Shown in pieces: positions 7,433 to 16,449 of a stretch of 64,000 nucleotides of DNA. Each line of letters opens with the position of its first letter. The stretch's first letter is position 1. This DNA is from Azoarcus sp. (GTDB lineage: Bacteria; Pseudomonadota; Gammaproteobacteria; Burkholderiales; Rhodocyclaceae): NCBI GenBank assembly GCA_031285965.1, contig JAITVD010000052.1, forward strand, positions 1-64,000. Reading direction: 5' to 3'. A model generated the notes under the pieces. It was given only the letters and a program-made list of their open reading frames with translations, had not been told where the DNA came from and did no database searches. The translations under genes and the position numbers were made by a program.

Positions 7433-9631
7433 TCAGACCTCTTCTGCCATGCGGTTCAAAGTGACGTAATCTGTTTTGCCCGTTCCCAGCAGCGGTAGCG
7501 CATCGACGCGCACGATCTTCTTTGGCACGGATAATTCGGGAATGCCCAGTTGTTGCGCCGCTTTTTGCAAGCTCACACGGTTGATCTGCGCGTCGGTCGT
7601 AAACAGCACCAGTGCCTCGCCCTTGCTAGGGTCAGGCTGGCTGGACGCGGCGTGCAGTCCGTCTGGAGAGGCCGTCAGCGCCAGTTTTTCCACGGCATCC
7701 AAGCTCACCATCTCGCCTGCCACCTTGGCAAACCGTTTGACTCGTCCAAGGATGTGCACGAAACCATCGCTGTCGACATCAACAATGTCGCCCGTGTCGT
7801 ACCAGCCAAAACCCTCGCACGAGACGGACGTTTGTAGCACGCCGGGGTTGTCCGCCTTCAGGTAGCCGTTCATTACGTTGGGGCCACGCACATGCAGTTG
7901 CCCCCCGCGCTCAATGCCAGACACGGGCAGCAACCGATATTCGATGCAGGGCAAGAACTGCCCTACGGTTCCGCTGCGGTAAGCCATCGGCGTGTTTACC
8001 GCGATGACCGGCGCGGTTTCGGTGGCGCCATAGCCTTCCAGAATGCGAATGCCGAATTTCTCGAACCATTGCTCACGCACCGCTGCGGAAAGTTTTTCCG
8101 CGCCGGAGACGACGTAGCGCAGACGGTAGAAATCATACGGATGCGCAAAGCGCGCGTAATGCCCAAGAAAGGTGCTCGTCCCAAACATCACCGTGCAAGC
8201 GCGGTCATAGGCCAATTCTGGAATCACCCGGTAATGCAGCGGCGAGGGGTACAGGAAAACGCTCGCGCCCGAAAGAATCGGTAAAAAAGTCCCTGCCGTG
8301 AGGCCGAAGGAATGGAAAATCGGGAGCACGTTCAGCACGCGGTCATCCGCCGTGAAGTCGATGATGGCGCGGATTTGGGCGACATTGCTCAAAATGGCGC
8401 GGTGAGAGAGCACCACCCCTTTGGGCTTGCTCTCAGAACCCGATGTAAAAAGCACAACCGCCGCGTCCTCGGGACTTGCCTTGACTTCCACCAGACGCGG
8501 AAACCACAGCGCCCAGCACATCAGCCAAACCTTGTCGCCGAACGTCATTTCCTCGCGCAGTTCCTCAAGATAAACGATGCGCACAAGCCCGCGCAGGGCA
8601 GCAAGTTTGTCGGCGAGCTTCGCCTGTTCGATGAAGGCATGGGAAGTAATCAGCGTTCTGACACAAGCCGAATCGCACGCGGCCTGCATCCCATCGACGC
8701 CCGCCGTATAGTTGAGCATCGCGGGAACTCTCCCAAATGCGGTCAGCCCGAGGAAAAGCCCAAGGGTGGGTGTCATGCTGGGCAAAAGCAGCCCGACCCT
8801 TTCGCTAGGCTCAGTCACGCGCCCCGCCAGCCGCCCGAGCGCCAGCGAGATTTTCAGCAGGTCGTGGTAAGAATATTCCACCTGCTTGATGTCCTCCACG
8901 ACGCGGCGGTGACGGCCATGCAGCCTGATTGCGTTGCAGAACGCGCCGTAGAGCGTGTATTGGGGCGGTTGGGCCAGCGTCATTTCCTGCATCAGGCGGC
9001 GCATGGCTTCGCCCGATTTGGCGCGGTTTGCCTTGGCATTGGCCTCTTCCAATACAGGCAGGGTCGTGGGCGGCAAAATCGTCAGCGTGACACGTGGGAA
9101 AATTTTTCGCTGCCAATGCGTCATTCTCGAAAAATAGCTGCGGCTCAGTCCATCCAGCCGCACAGGCAGCAGGGTCGCCCCCGTTTTCGCCGCCACGAAG
9201 GCAGGGCCTTCATAGACTTTCATCAACGCCCCGGTCAAGGTGATTCGGCCTTCCGGGAAAATCACGACCGGACGCCCGGATTGGAGCAGCCGGATGACCT
9301 GTTTCATCGCCATCGGATTGCTCGGGTCGACCGGCAGATAATCTGCCATCAAATCAAGACCAAACCGAAACAACGGGCGGCGCACGTATTCAGTGTGGAC
9401 GATGAACACCGGATTTTTGATCGGCAAAAACAACCCCAGCAAAATGCCGTCCAGAAACGATTCATGGTTGGCAATTACCAGCAGGCGCGAATACTGCCCG
9501 TTGCCTGCCATCAGCCCCTCGTCCATCCCGCGCACCCGCACACGAAAGAGCAGCCGAGCCAGAGCGCGCAAGAAGACGCAAACAACCCTGCGGAACAGAG
9601 CTTTCTGGAAAGATACGTTTGTCATGTTCAT
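7433..9631 (-). CDS. aas: acyl-[ACP] synthetase / 2-acyl-GPE acyltransferase (Aas)
   Basis: Bifunctional enzyme that loads free fatty acid onto ACP and transfers it to lysophosphatidylethanolamine at the inner face of the membrane. Residues about 1-220 are a PlsC-type acyltransferase with NHESFLDG (the NHx4D box) and FPEGRIT. Residues about 240-732 are an AMP-forming synthetase with the P-loop FTSGSESKPKGV and YGATETAPV. Its 732 residues are close to the 719 of Escherichia Aas. First gene of aas-amidohydrolase-lplT. The ATG lies next to an 11-base copy of the ArsR operator and lacks a clear Shine-Dalgarno; a second ATG follows two codons on. Confidence 0.95.
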   Translation of the reverse strand: MNMTNVSFQKALFRRVVCVFLRALARLLFRVRVRGMDEGLMAGNGQYSRLLVIANHESFLDGILLGLFLPIKNPVFIVHTEYVRRPLFRFGLDLMADYLPVDPSNPMAMKQVIRLLQSGRPVVIFPEGRITLTGALMKVYEGPAFVAAKTGATLLPVRLDGLSRSYFSRMTHWQRKIFPRVTLTILPPTTLPVLEEANAKANRAKSGEAMRRLMQEMTLAQPPQYTLYGAFCNAIRLHGRHRRVVEDIKQVEYSYHDLLKISLALGRLAGRVTEPSERVGLLLPSMTPTLGLFLGLTAFGRVPAMLNYTAGVDGMQAACDSACVRTLITSHAFIEQAKLADKLAALRGLVRIVYLEELREEMTFGDKVWLMCWALWFPRLVEVKASPEDAAVVLFTSGSESKPKGVVLSHRAILSNVAQIRAIIDFTADDRVLNVLPIFHSFGLTAGTFLPILSGASVFLYPSPLHYRVIPELAYDRACTVMFGTSTFLGHYARFAHPYDFYRLRYVVSGAEKLSAAVREQWFEKFGIRILEGYGATETAPVIAVNTPMAYRSGTVGQFLPCIEYRLLPVSGIERGGQLHVRGPNVMNGYLKADNPGVLQTSVSCEGFGWYDTGDIVDVDSDGFVHILGRVKRFAKVAGEMVSLDAVEKLALTASPDGLHAASSQPDPSKGEALVLFTTDAQINRVSLQKAAQQLGIPELSVPKKIVRVDALPLLGTGKTDYVTLNRMAEEV

Positions 9632-9633
9632 GT

Positions 9634-9644
9634 TTTTCGATATG
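9634..9644 (-). promoter_or_regulatory. ArsR operator copy at the aas start
   Basis: CATATCGAAAA on the minus strand, directly in front of the aas ATG, repeats exactly the 11 bases at 10025-10035 that form one arm of the inverted repeat at the regulator gene. This suggests the regulator also represses aas. An AT-rich stretch lies just upstream (9645-9660). Confidence 0.55.
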
Positions 9645-9709
9645 TTTGATTAAAAAAATTAGGCTCATCCCCCTTGCCCTAAAGCCTGAGAGCTGCGCCC
9701 AAACGGGGT

Positions 9710-10027
9710 TCAGCAATTCCGCCGCACATAGTCGAGCACATTGCCCAGCGTTTTTTCCAGCCACGGACGGTTAATCCAGAACCAGACTTCCTTGCCGACT
9801 TTCTCCGAACACAGCACATCCGCCTCATGGAGAACTTTGAGGTGATGCGACACCGTGGAACGAGCCAGCGTTGAAGCGCCCGCAATCTGCCCCACGTTGA
9901 GGCGCTCGCCCTTATCGAACATCAACAAAATGCGCTGGCGCTGCTCATCGCCCAAAGCCGCGAACACGCGAGCCAGCGGTTGCCACTCGGGGGGGATAAG
10001 GAAGGTCTCTGCGTTGAAGAATTTCAT
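9710..10027 (-). CDS. ArsR-family winged-helix repressor
   Basis: A small (105 aa) ArsR/SmtB-type regulator. The block VFAALGDEQRQRILLMF is the usual first helices, ASTLARSTVSHHLKVLHEADVL is the DNA-recognition helix-turn-helix, and the wing follows. The CVC metal box of arsenic/cadmium sensors is absent; the only Cys residues are one near VLCSEK and the C-terminal residue, so a metal ligand is not evident and a lipid or redox signal is possible. I prefer the ATG at 10027; a TTG at 10066 would add 13 residues encoded inside the operator. It lies upstream of aas on the same strand, and its operator sequence recurs there. Confidence 0.85.
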   Translation of the reverse strand: MKFFNAETFLIPPEWQPLARVFAALGDEQRQRILLMFDKGERLNVGQIAGASTLARSTVSHHLKVLHEADVLCSEKVGKEVWFWINRPWLEKTLGNVLDYVRRNC

Positions 10028-10055
10028 ATCGAAAAGTTTAGTTATATCGATATGA
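10024..10055. promoter_or_regulatory. inverted-repeat operator of the ArsR-family gene
   Basis: Perfect 9-bp arms TCATATCGA (10024-10032) and TCGATATGA (10047-10055) are separated by 14 bases; the right arm lies inside a 10-bp palindrome ATATCGATAT (10044-10053). It overlaps the start codon of the regulator gene, as expected for autorepression. Confidence 0.6.
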
Positions 10056-10094
10056 GAAGTCAACAAGTTTCTGATTCATTCTTTATATATCCAA

Positions 10095-10129
10095 CAAAAA
10101 CGGCATCTCTCCCGAGGGAAAGATGCCGT
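10095..10129 (-). terminator. rho-independent terminator after the acyl-CoA dehydrogenase
   Basis: A 9-bp perfect stem (ACGGCATCT at 10100-10108 with AGATGCCGT at 10121-10129) is followed on the minus strand by TTTTTG. It lies 21 bases past the stop of the dehydrogenase gene and ends the etfB-etfA-dehydrogenase transcript. Confidence 0.85.
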
Positions 10130-10150
10130 GTAACAGCTATCTGACTTGGC

Positions 10151-11962
10151 TTAGAACAAGGGTTCGTCGAGACCGAACACCGATTCGCCGCCTTGGGTAA
10201 TTTCCGTCGCCATTCCTCTGGCCAGCACCATCCAGTGTTGGGCGAAGAAACGGGCGGTCGCCAGTTTGGCTTGGTAATAACCGTCGGCTGCGCCCGCGTC
10301 CAGCTTCTCCTGCGCAATCTGCGCGGACTTGGCCAGCAGCCAGCCGCCGACCACGATGCCGGTGAGCTTGAGGTAGGGAACGGAACCGGCATGAACGACT
10401 TGCGGGGCGCTGCCATAGACACCGATCAGCCATTCGGTTGCGTCAATCTGCGCCTGAACGGCTTCTTTCAGGGTTTTGCCGATGTCGCCCAGTTTGGGAC
10501 AGCCAGCCAGCTTGTCGGCATAGGCGGCAATTTCCTTGTACAGCCCACGCGCCGTAAAGCCGACATTGCCCGCTTCGTCTTTCTCGCGTGCCGTCTTGCG
10601 GCCAACCAGATCGTTGGCCTGAATGGCGGTCGTGCCTTCGTAGATTGCGGTAATGCGGGCATCGCGCATGTAGAGCGCCGCGCCGGTTTCTTCGATAAAA
10701 CCGTTGCCGCCATGCACTTGGATGCCTTCTGAAGCAATGTCGATGCTGCTCTCGGTGCTCCAGCCCTTGACGACCGGGGTCAGCAGTTCGACGTATGCCT
10801 GAGCCTGCTTGCGAACCGCCGCGTCGGGGTGATGGGCGGACTTATCCATGTTGCCCGCCACGAAATAGGCAACCGCCCGCATGGCTTCGGTGCGCGACTT
10901 CATATCCATCAGGAGGCGGCGCACATCGGGATGGAACAGGATGGGTTTGGTTTCCTTGGTCTTGTCGCCGATGATTGCGCCTTGGATGCGCTCGCGGGCA
11001 TAAGTCCTCGCGTGCTGGAAAGCGCGTTCGGCCACACCGACACCTTCCAGGCCCACGTTGAGGCGTGCGTGGTTCATCATCGTGAACATGTAGGCCACGC
11101 CCTTGCCCGCGTCGCCAACCAGCCAGCCTTTTGCGCCTTGGTTGTCGCCATAGGACATCACCGACGTGACGCTGCCGTGGATGCCGAGCTTGTGCTCGAT
11201 GGACGAGCAAATCAGGTCGTTGCGTTCGCCCAAGCTGCCATCGTCATTGACGAGGAACTTGGGAACGATGAAGAGCGAGATGCCCTTCAAGCCCGGATCG
11301 GCATTGGGAAGGCGCGCGAGCACGAGGTGGATGATATTCTCCGCCATGTCGTGTTCGCCCCAGGTGATGAATATCTTGGTGCCGGTGACACGGTAAGTTC
11401 CGTCGCCGCTGGGGTCTGCCACGGCCTTGGTGCGGATGGCCGTAAGGTCGGAACCGGCTTGCGGTTCGGTCAGGTTCATTGTGCCTGCCCAAGTGCCGTC
11501 AGCCATTTTGTGCAGGTACTTTTCCTTGAGTTCTTCAGAAGCGTGATGGCGGATCGCTTCAATCGCGCCCAAAGTCAGCATCGGGCACAGCGCGAAGGCG
11601 ATGCTTGCGGAACGCCACATTTCATTGACCGCGATGTTGACGAGGTGGGGCAAGCCTTGGCCGCCAAACTTCGTATTGACCGGCATCGCGTGCCAGCCGT
11701 TTTCGCAGAAAAGTTTGTAGACGTCTTTGTATTCCTGATTGGTCGTGACAACACCGTTTTTCCAGACCGGGCTGTCCGTATCGCCCCTCAAATTCAGCGG
11801 GTCGATGACCTCGGAAGCAAATTTGCCCGCTTCTTCCAGAATGGCATCTACGGTATCGGCGTCAATGTCGGCGAAATCAGGCAGGTCAAGAATTTCCTGC
11901 AACCCAGCCAATTCGTTTAGGACAAAACGCATATCGGCAAGCGGTGCGTTGTATGTGCTCAT
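10151..11962 (-). CDS. acyl-CoA dehydrogenase, ~600-aa type
   Basis: FAD-dependent enzyme oxidising an acyl-CoA to the 2-enoyl-CoA and passing electrons to ETF, encoded just upstream. The 603-residue product has the MNLTEPQAGSDL flavin-site block at about 155, the GNGFIEETGAALYMRDARI region typical of the dehydrogenase core, and an extra C-terminal domain of about 130 residues, as in the long dehydrogenases common in beta- and gammaproteobacteria. The ATG at 11962 has GGAGGGA upstream and replaces a longer frame opening at 12043. Chain-length preference cannot be read from sequence. Confidence 0.92.
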   Translation of the reverse strand: MSTYNAPLADMRFVLNELAGLQEILDLPDFADIDADTVDAILEEAGKFASEVIDPLNLRGDTDSPVWKNGVVTTNQEYKDVYKLFCENGWHAMPVNTKFGGQGLPHLVNIAVNEMWRSASIAFALCPMLTLGAIEAIRHHASEELKEKYLHKMADGTWAGTMNLTEPQAGSDLTAIRTKAVADPSGDGTYRVTGTKIFITWGEHDMAENIIHLVLARLPNADPGLKGISLFIVPKFLVNDDGSLGERNDLICSSIEHKLGIHGSVTSVMSYGDNQGAKGWLVGDAGKGVAYMFTMMNHARLNVGLEGVGVAERAFQHARTYARERIQGAIIGDKTKETKPILFHPDVRRLLMDMKSRTEAMRAVAYFVAGNMDKSAHHPDAAVRKQAQAYVELLTPVVKGWSTESSIDIASEGIQVHGGNGFIEETGAALYMRDARITAIYEGTTAIQANDLVGRKTAREKDEAGNVGFTARGLYKEIAAYADKLAGCPKLGDIGKTLKEAVQAQIDATEWLIGVYGSAPQVVHAGSVPYLKLTGIVVGGWLLAKSAQIAQEKLDAGAADGYYQAKLATARFFAQHWMVLARGMATEITQGGESVFGLDEPLF

Positions 11963-12052
11963 CGGGAGTCTCCCTCCAGTAAGAATGTGAATGTCTCGAT
12001 GCTGATTTATTCCCAGATGACAGCGGGCATCGAACGCTGCCATCTATTCCAG

Positions 12053-12076
12053 CCGGTCAGGCCATCACCTGACCGG
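12053..12076. other. intercistronic hairpin between etfA and the dehydrogenase gene
   Basis: A perfect 9-bp stem CCGGTCAGG/CCTGACCGG with a 6-base loop lies in the 143-base gap. On the minus strand no T-run follows, so it probably allows read-through. It could protect or process the etfBA mRNA. Confidence 0.5.
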
Positions 12077-12105
12077 AAAAACAGCAATGCGAACGGCAGC
12101 AAGCA

Positions 12106-13038
12106 TCAGCCCAGCGCGGCAACCAGTTCCGGCACGGCAGTGAACAGGTCAGCGACCAACCCGTAATCAGCCACTTGGAAAATCGGCGCGTCGGCATCCT
12201 TGTTGATCGCCACGATCACCTTGGAATCTTTCATGCCCGCCAGATGTTGAATCGCGCCTGAAATTCCGATGGCAAAGTAGATTTGCGGCGCGATGATTTT
12301 GCCCGTTTGGCCGACTTGGTAGTCGTTGGGGACAAAACCGGCATCCACTGCGGCACGGCTCGCGCCCAGCGCCGCGCCCAGTTTGTCGGCCAGCGGTTCG
12401 AGCAGATTGGCGTAGTTTTCGCTGCTGCCCAAGCCACGGCCTCCGGCGACGACGGCTTTGGCCACGGCCAGTTCGGGGCGGGCGCTCTTGGTCACTTCGC
12501 GCCCGATCAGGCGGACGAAACCAAGGTCATCTGTTGCAGCCACCGTTTCGACCGCCGCGCTGCCGCCTTCCCCGGCGGCATCGAACGCGGTCGTGCGCAC
12601 AGTGACAACTTTGATGGGGTCGGCGCTTTTTACCGTTGCCAGCGCGTTGCCCGCGTAGATTGGGCGCACGAAGGTGTCCGGCGCTTCAACGGCAACGATG
12701 TCGCTGACCTGCGCAACATCGAGCAGCGCGGCCACGCGGGGGGACAAGTTCTTGCCCGAGCCGGTGGCGGGCGCGACGATGTGGCTGTAGCCGGAAGCCA
12801 GCCCTTTAACCAGAACGGCGAGGTTTTCCGGGGTCTGCGCCTCATACTGCGGCGCGTCGGCGACAAGCACTTTGGCAACGCCCGCGACCTTGGCGGCAGA
12901 TTGGCTAACCGCGCCAACATTTGCGCCCGCCACAAGCAGATGAACGTCGCCGCCGAGTTTTCCGGCGGCAGTTACGGCGTTGAGAGTCGCGGCCTTTAGG
13001 GCAGCGTTATCGTGTTCGGCAATGACGAGAATGGCCAT
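12106..13038 (-). CDS. etfA: electron transfer flavoprotein alpha subunit
   Basis: Large subunit of ETF; binds FAD and carries electrons from acyl-CoA dehydrogenases to ETF:quinone oxidoreductase. The 310-residue product shows the N-terminal nucleotide-fold start [11 protein letters not shown] and the C-terminal FAD signature region ([28 protein letters not shown] split across about 225-255). It begins 2 bases after etfB and is followed by a linked acyl-CoA dehydrogenase, so the trio forms one electron route for fatty acid or aromatic acid oxidation. Confidence 0.95.
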   Translation of the reverse strand: MAILVIAEHDNAALKAATLNAVTAAGKLGGDVHLLVAGANVGAVSQSAAKVAGVAKVLVADAPQYEAQTPENLAVLVKGLASGYSHIVAPATGSGKNLSPRVAALLDVAQVSDIVAVEAPDTFVRPIYAGNALATVKSADPIKVVTVRTTAFDAAGEGGSAAVETVAATDDLGFVRLIGREVTKSARPELAVAKAVVAGGRGLGSSENYANLLEPLADKLGAALGASRAAVDAGFVPNDYQVGQTGKIIAPQIYFAIGISGAIQHLAGMKDSKVIVAINKDADAPIFQVADYGLVADLFTAVPELVAALG

Positions 13039-13040
13039 GG

Positions 13041-13790
13041 TCAGATCACCTTTGCTACGTTCTTGAGTTTATCGACAAGCTGGCCGACATCGGCCACAAC
13101 AATCCCGGCGCTGCGCTTGGGCGGCTCGGTCACTTTGAGCGTCGCCAACCTTGGCGTGACATCCACGCCCAAATCAGCGGGCTTCACCACTTCGAGCGGC
13201 TTCTTCTTCGCCTTCATGATGTTCGGCAAAGTGGCATAGCGCGGCTCATTCAGACGCAAGTCGACCGTCACGACCGCTGGCAGCTTGACCGCCAGTTTTT
13301 CAAGGCCACCGTCGATTTCGCGGGTGATGGTGATTTCGTCCGCGCCGGGGACGAGCTTGGAAATGAACGTGGCTTGCGGCCAGCCAAGCAACGCGGCGAG
13401 CATCTGCCCGGTTTGTCCCGCGTCATCGTCGATGGCCTGCTTGCCCGCGATGACCAGTTTCGGGGCTTCCTTATCGACAATCGCTTTTAGGAGCTTGGCA
13501 ACCGCCAGCGGCTGCAAGTCGACATCGGTTTCCACCAGAAAACCGCGATCTGCGCCCATCGCCATTGCGGTGCGCAATGTTTCCTGCGCGGCAGCCAAAC
13601 CTGCGCTCACTACGACCACTTCAGTTGCCACGCCCGCCTCTTTCAGGCGCACGGCCTCTTCCACCGCGATTTCGTCAAATGGGTTCATGCTCATTTTGAC
13701 GTTGGCCAGATCTACCCCGCTGCCATCCGCTTTGACGCGGATGTTGACGTTGTAATCAACCACGCGCTTTACCGGAACCAATATTTTCAA
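13041..13790 (-). CDS. etfB: electron transfer flavoprotein beta subunit
   Basis: Small subunit of ETF (249 aa), forming the AMP-binding half of the heterodimer. The start [19 protein letters not shown] and the signature [17 protein letters not shown] are typical. The initiation codon is TTG at 13790: a strong AAGGAGAG ribosome site (complement of 13795-13802) sits just before it and no ATG or GTG fits the conserved N-terminus. It opens the etfB-etfA-dehydrogenase operon; the promoter should lie in 13791-13966, where GGTTATAACAACC (13811-13823) is a small dyad. Confidence 0.95.
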   Translation of the reverse strand: MKILVPVKRVVDYNVNIRVKADGSGVDLANVKMSMNPFDEIAVEEAVRLKEAGVATEVVVVSAGLAAAQETLRTAMAMGADRGFLVETDVDLQPLAVAKLLKAIVDKEAPKLVIAGKQAIDDDAGQTGQMLAALLGWPQATFISKLVPGADEITITREIDGGLEKLAVKLPAVVTVDLRLNEPRYATLPNIMKAKKKPLEVVKPADLGVDVTPRLATLKVTEPPKRSAGIVVADVGQLVDKLKNVAKVI

Positions 13791-13966
13791 AGCTCTCTCC
13801 TTTTGAGATTGGTTATAACAACCGCAACGTGCGTCCCGGATCGGGTTCCGCCGGGTATGCGATTATGGCACTACGATTCGGATAACACATGCTGCGATGC
13901 GGAAAAAATACGCAGTTTTCCACCCCTCATGGCTGTGTTGTTACGCCAATCAATCTATTCGTTTTC

Positions 13967-14773
13967 CTATTTCCGTTTTGAATCGCGCCGAACGCGCCCG
14001 AATCCGCTTTTTTCCGGCAGTACCAACACGGCGCGGGCATTGTGGGATGTCGCCTCGGCAAGCTCTTCAAACGGAATTCCGCGCAATCCGGCAAGGGTCT
14101 GCGCAACACGCAACAGGTTCTCCGGCATATTCCGTTCGCCACGCGCCCAGACGGGAGGCATGTCCGGCGCATCTGTTTCGAGCACAATCGCATCCAGCGG
14201 CAATTCCGCCGCGAGCCGACGCAGGCGGCGTGACCCGCTAAAAGTCACCGCGCCCCCGAAGCCGAGCTTGAAACCCAGTTTGATGAAAGCGTCCGCTTGC
14301 TGGAAGCTGCCGTTGAACGCATGCGCGATGCCTCCCTTGGGACGGATTTGCCGCAAGGCCGCGAGCACGGCATCCTGCGCACGGCGGATATGAAGGATGG
14401 CTGGCAATCCGTAGCGGCGGGCCAATTTTAGCTGCGCCGCAAAAAATGCCTGCTGCCGTGCGGCATCGTAACCTTCCACGTAATAATCCAGCCCAATTTC
14501 CCCAACGGCCACGGCACGCCCTTGGGCAAGAAGCTCATCCAGCGTGGCAAGGTCGCTTTCCCCGGCGCGACCGACGTAAAGCGGATGGATGCCAAGCGCC
14601 GGAAAAACACCGGGCGTGGTTTCAGCCAATGCAAGCACCCGCGAAAACCTCTCGCGGCAAACAGCGGGCACGACAAACTCATTGACGCCCGCTTCACGCG
14701 CCCGAGCCAGCGCCGCAGCGCGATCCGGGTCGAAATCAGCCGCGTCAAGATGAAGGTGCGTGTCGATCAGCAC
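13967..14773 (-). CDS. TatD-family metal-dependent deoxyribonuclease
   Basis: TIM-barrel hydrolase of the TatD family (268 aa), likely a 3'-5' exonuclease in DNA repair or turnover. Metal ligands are visible: IDTHLHLD at the start, the Glu of VGEIGLDYY, the His of PAILHIRRA, HAFNGSF and the ETDAPDMPP loop. The GTG at 14773 places the conserved IDTHLHL directly at the N-terminus, as in the family; a longer reading from 14911 would run into the ppx coding end. It starts 26 bases after the ppx stop, so the two are probably co-transcribed. Confidence 0.88.
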   Translation of the reverse strand: MLIDTHLHLDAADFDPDRAAALARAREAGVNEFVVPAVCRERFSRVLALAETTPGVFPALGIHPLYVGRAGESDLATLDELLAQGRAVAVGEIGLDYYVEGYDAARQQAFFAAQLKLARRYGLPAILHIRRAQDAVLAALRQIRPKGGIAHAFNGSFQQADAFIKLGFKLGFGGAVTFSGSRRLRRLAAELPLDAIVLETDAPDMPPVWARGERNMPENLLRVAQTLAGLRGIPFEELAEATSHNARAVLVLPEKSGFGRVRRDSKRK

Positions 14774-14799
14774 AGGAAAACCGCTGGGCTGCGGGCTTC

Positions 14800-16290
14800 T
14801 CAGGCCGCGAAGGGCAGACGCGGGCGCACGGTCAGGACACGTCCTACCGAGCGCCATTGCAAGCGTTCTTCCTCGAACGCCGCCGCCGTCAGCGGCAATG
14901 CCTGCAACCACCCCGCTGGGGTTTCGACGATGAAGCCGCGCTTTGTCTGCGTCAGGGCAATATTCGGCACGCCTCGGTCATCACGGGCGCGATGAATCAC
15001 CACCGCCAAACGTAAACAGACGATTAGCTGCCAATCCGGGCTGGACGGGTCAATATCCGACAAACGTTCGAGCTTGCCGCGATGCGCCAGCACGAGCTTT
15101 GAGAGCCGAGTCTGATCCATGCGCGAAAAACCCGGCATATCGGCATTGGCAAGGATGTAGGCGCTGTGCTTGTGATAGCCCGCATGGGCAACGGAAATGC
15201 CGATTTCGTGCAGCAGCGCCGCCCAGCGCAGGAAGCGCCGATCCATGCCAGACGGCTCGGTGGCCGCGCCGAACTGCGCGAACAGAGAACAGGCCGTATC
15301 GGCGACTTGTCCGGCATGGCGCGCGTTGACCCGATAGCGGTCCATAAAGGCATCGACGGTCGCGTCGCGCATATCCTTGCGGCAAGTACGCCCGAGCAAG
15401 TCATACAGCACGCCAAGCCGCAACGCGCCTTCCGAAAACGCCATGCGCCGCAAGCCAAACTCACGGAACACCGCAAGCATGATGGCAAGCCCCCCGAGGA
15501 TGACGGGAACCCTGTCGCTTTTCAGGCCATTCAGGTTCGCCCCTTCAACGGAGGCGGCACGGATAAAAATCTTGCGCAGCCTCTCTAGCCCATCAAGGGT
15601 CATCCCGTCCGCTGACAAACCGTTTTCCGCAAGAATTTCTTGCAGCGCCTTGGCCGTGCCGCTGGAACCGACGGCCACATCCCAGCCCGCTTCGCGGTAA
15701 TCATGGACAATCGACTGCAATTCCTGCCGCGCCGCAAGTTCCGCCTCCATGAAACTGCGCTTGCTGATCTTTCCGCCGGAAAAATAACGTAGGCTGTAGC
15801 TGACGCAGCCCATATAGAGCGAATCGAGCAAAATTGGCTCAAAGCTCTTGCCGATGATGAATTCGGTCGAACCGCCGCCAATATCGACAATCAACTGCTG
15901 GCAATAAGGGTTAGGCAGCGCATGGGAAACGCCCACATAAATTAGCCGCGCTTCCTCGTGCCCGCCAATTACCTCGATGGGAAAACCAAGCGCCTTTTCG
16001 GCCTCATGCAGGAAACTCTCCGCGTTTTTGGCGACACGCAGCGTATTGGTCGCCACTGCGCGCACCGCTTCGGGCGAGAAGCCCGCAAGCCGCTCATGAA
16101 AGAGGCGCAGCGCGGCAACGCCACGCTGGCAGGCTTCATCGCTCAGACACTTGTCCGCCGACAGCCCCGCAGCAAGCTGCACCGGCTCCTTCAATCCATC
16201 AAAGGCATAGATTTGGTCATCGACGATGCGCCCGACCTGAAGGCGAAAACTGTTGGAACCAAGGTCGACTGCGGCAATTACATTTTGCAT
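14800..16290 (-). CDS. ppx: exopolyphosphatase
   Basis: Removes terminal phosphates from inorganic polyphosphate, possibly also hydrolysing pppGpp. The 496-residue product is an ASKHA-fold phosphatase: AAVDLGSNSFRL at the start, ATNTLRVAKN at about 80, the GGHEEARLIY loop and the phosphate-2 motif DIGGGSTEF. An HD-like C-terminal domain follows (RFLRWAALLHEIGISVAH). ATG at 16290 is chosen over a TTG at 16302. It is divergent from ppk1 across 159 bases, so synthesis and breakdown of polyphosphate probably share a control region. No convincing pho box was found there. Confidence 0.94.
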   Translation of the reverse strand: MQNVIAAVDLGSNSFRLQVGRIVDDQIYAFDGLKEPVQLAAGLSADKCLSDEACQRGVAALRLFHERLAGFSPEAVRAVATNTLRVAKNAESFLHEAEKALGFPIEVIGGHEEARLIYVGVSHALPNPYCQQLIVDIGGGSTEFIIGKSFEPILLDSLYMGCVSYSLRYFSGGKISKRSFMEAELAARQELQSIVHDYREAGWDVAVGSSGTAKALQEILAENGLSADGMTLDGLERLRKIFIRAASVEGANLNGLKSDRVPVILGGLAIMLAVFREFGLRRMAFSEGALRLGVLYDLLGRTCRKDMRDATVDAFMDRYRVNARHAGQVADTACSLFAQFGAATEPSGMDRRFLRWAALLHEIGISVAHAGYHKHSAYILANADMPGFSRMDQTRLSKLVLAHRGKLERLSDIDPSSPDWQLIVCLRLAVVIHRARDDRGVPNIALTQTKRGFIVETPAGWLQALPLTAAAFEEERLQWRSVGRVLTVRPRLPFAA

Positions 16291-16449
16291 TGTGCAGCCC
16301 AAAAAACGCGCCAGAAATACAGTGGCGCGGATTCTAGCATCGTAGCGCCCTTTTCCCCGCGCTATATTTCTTGCTCCTTTGCCGGTTTTTTTGCCGCTGT
16401 TACGTTAAGTGCCACATAATCGCAGAACATCCAGACGAAAACTAAAATC

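Noticed and set aside
16291..16449. Pho box between ppx and ppk1
   Set aside because: CTGTTACG near 16396 resembles half a box, but there is no second half at the correct spacing.
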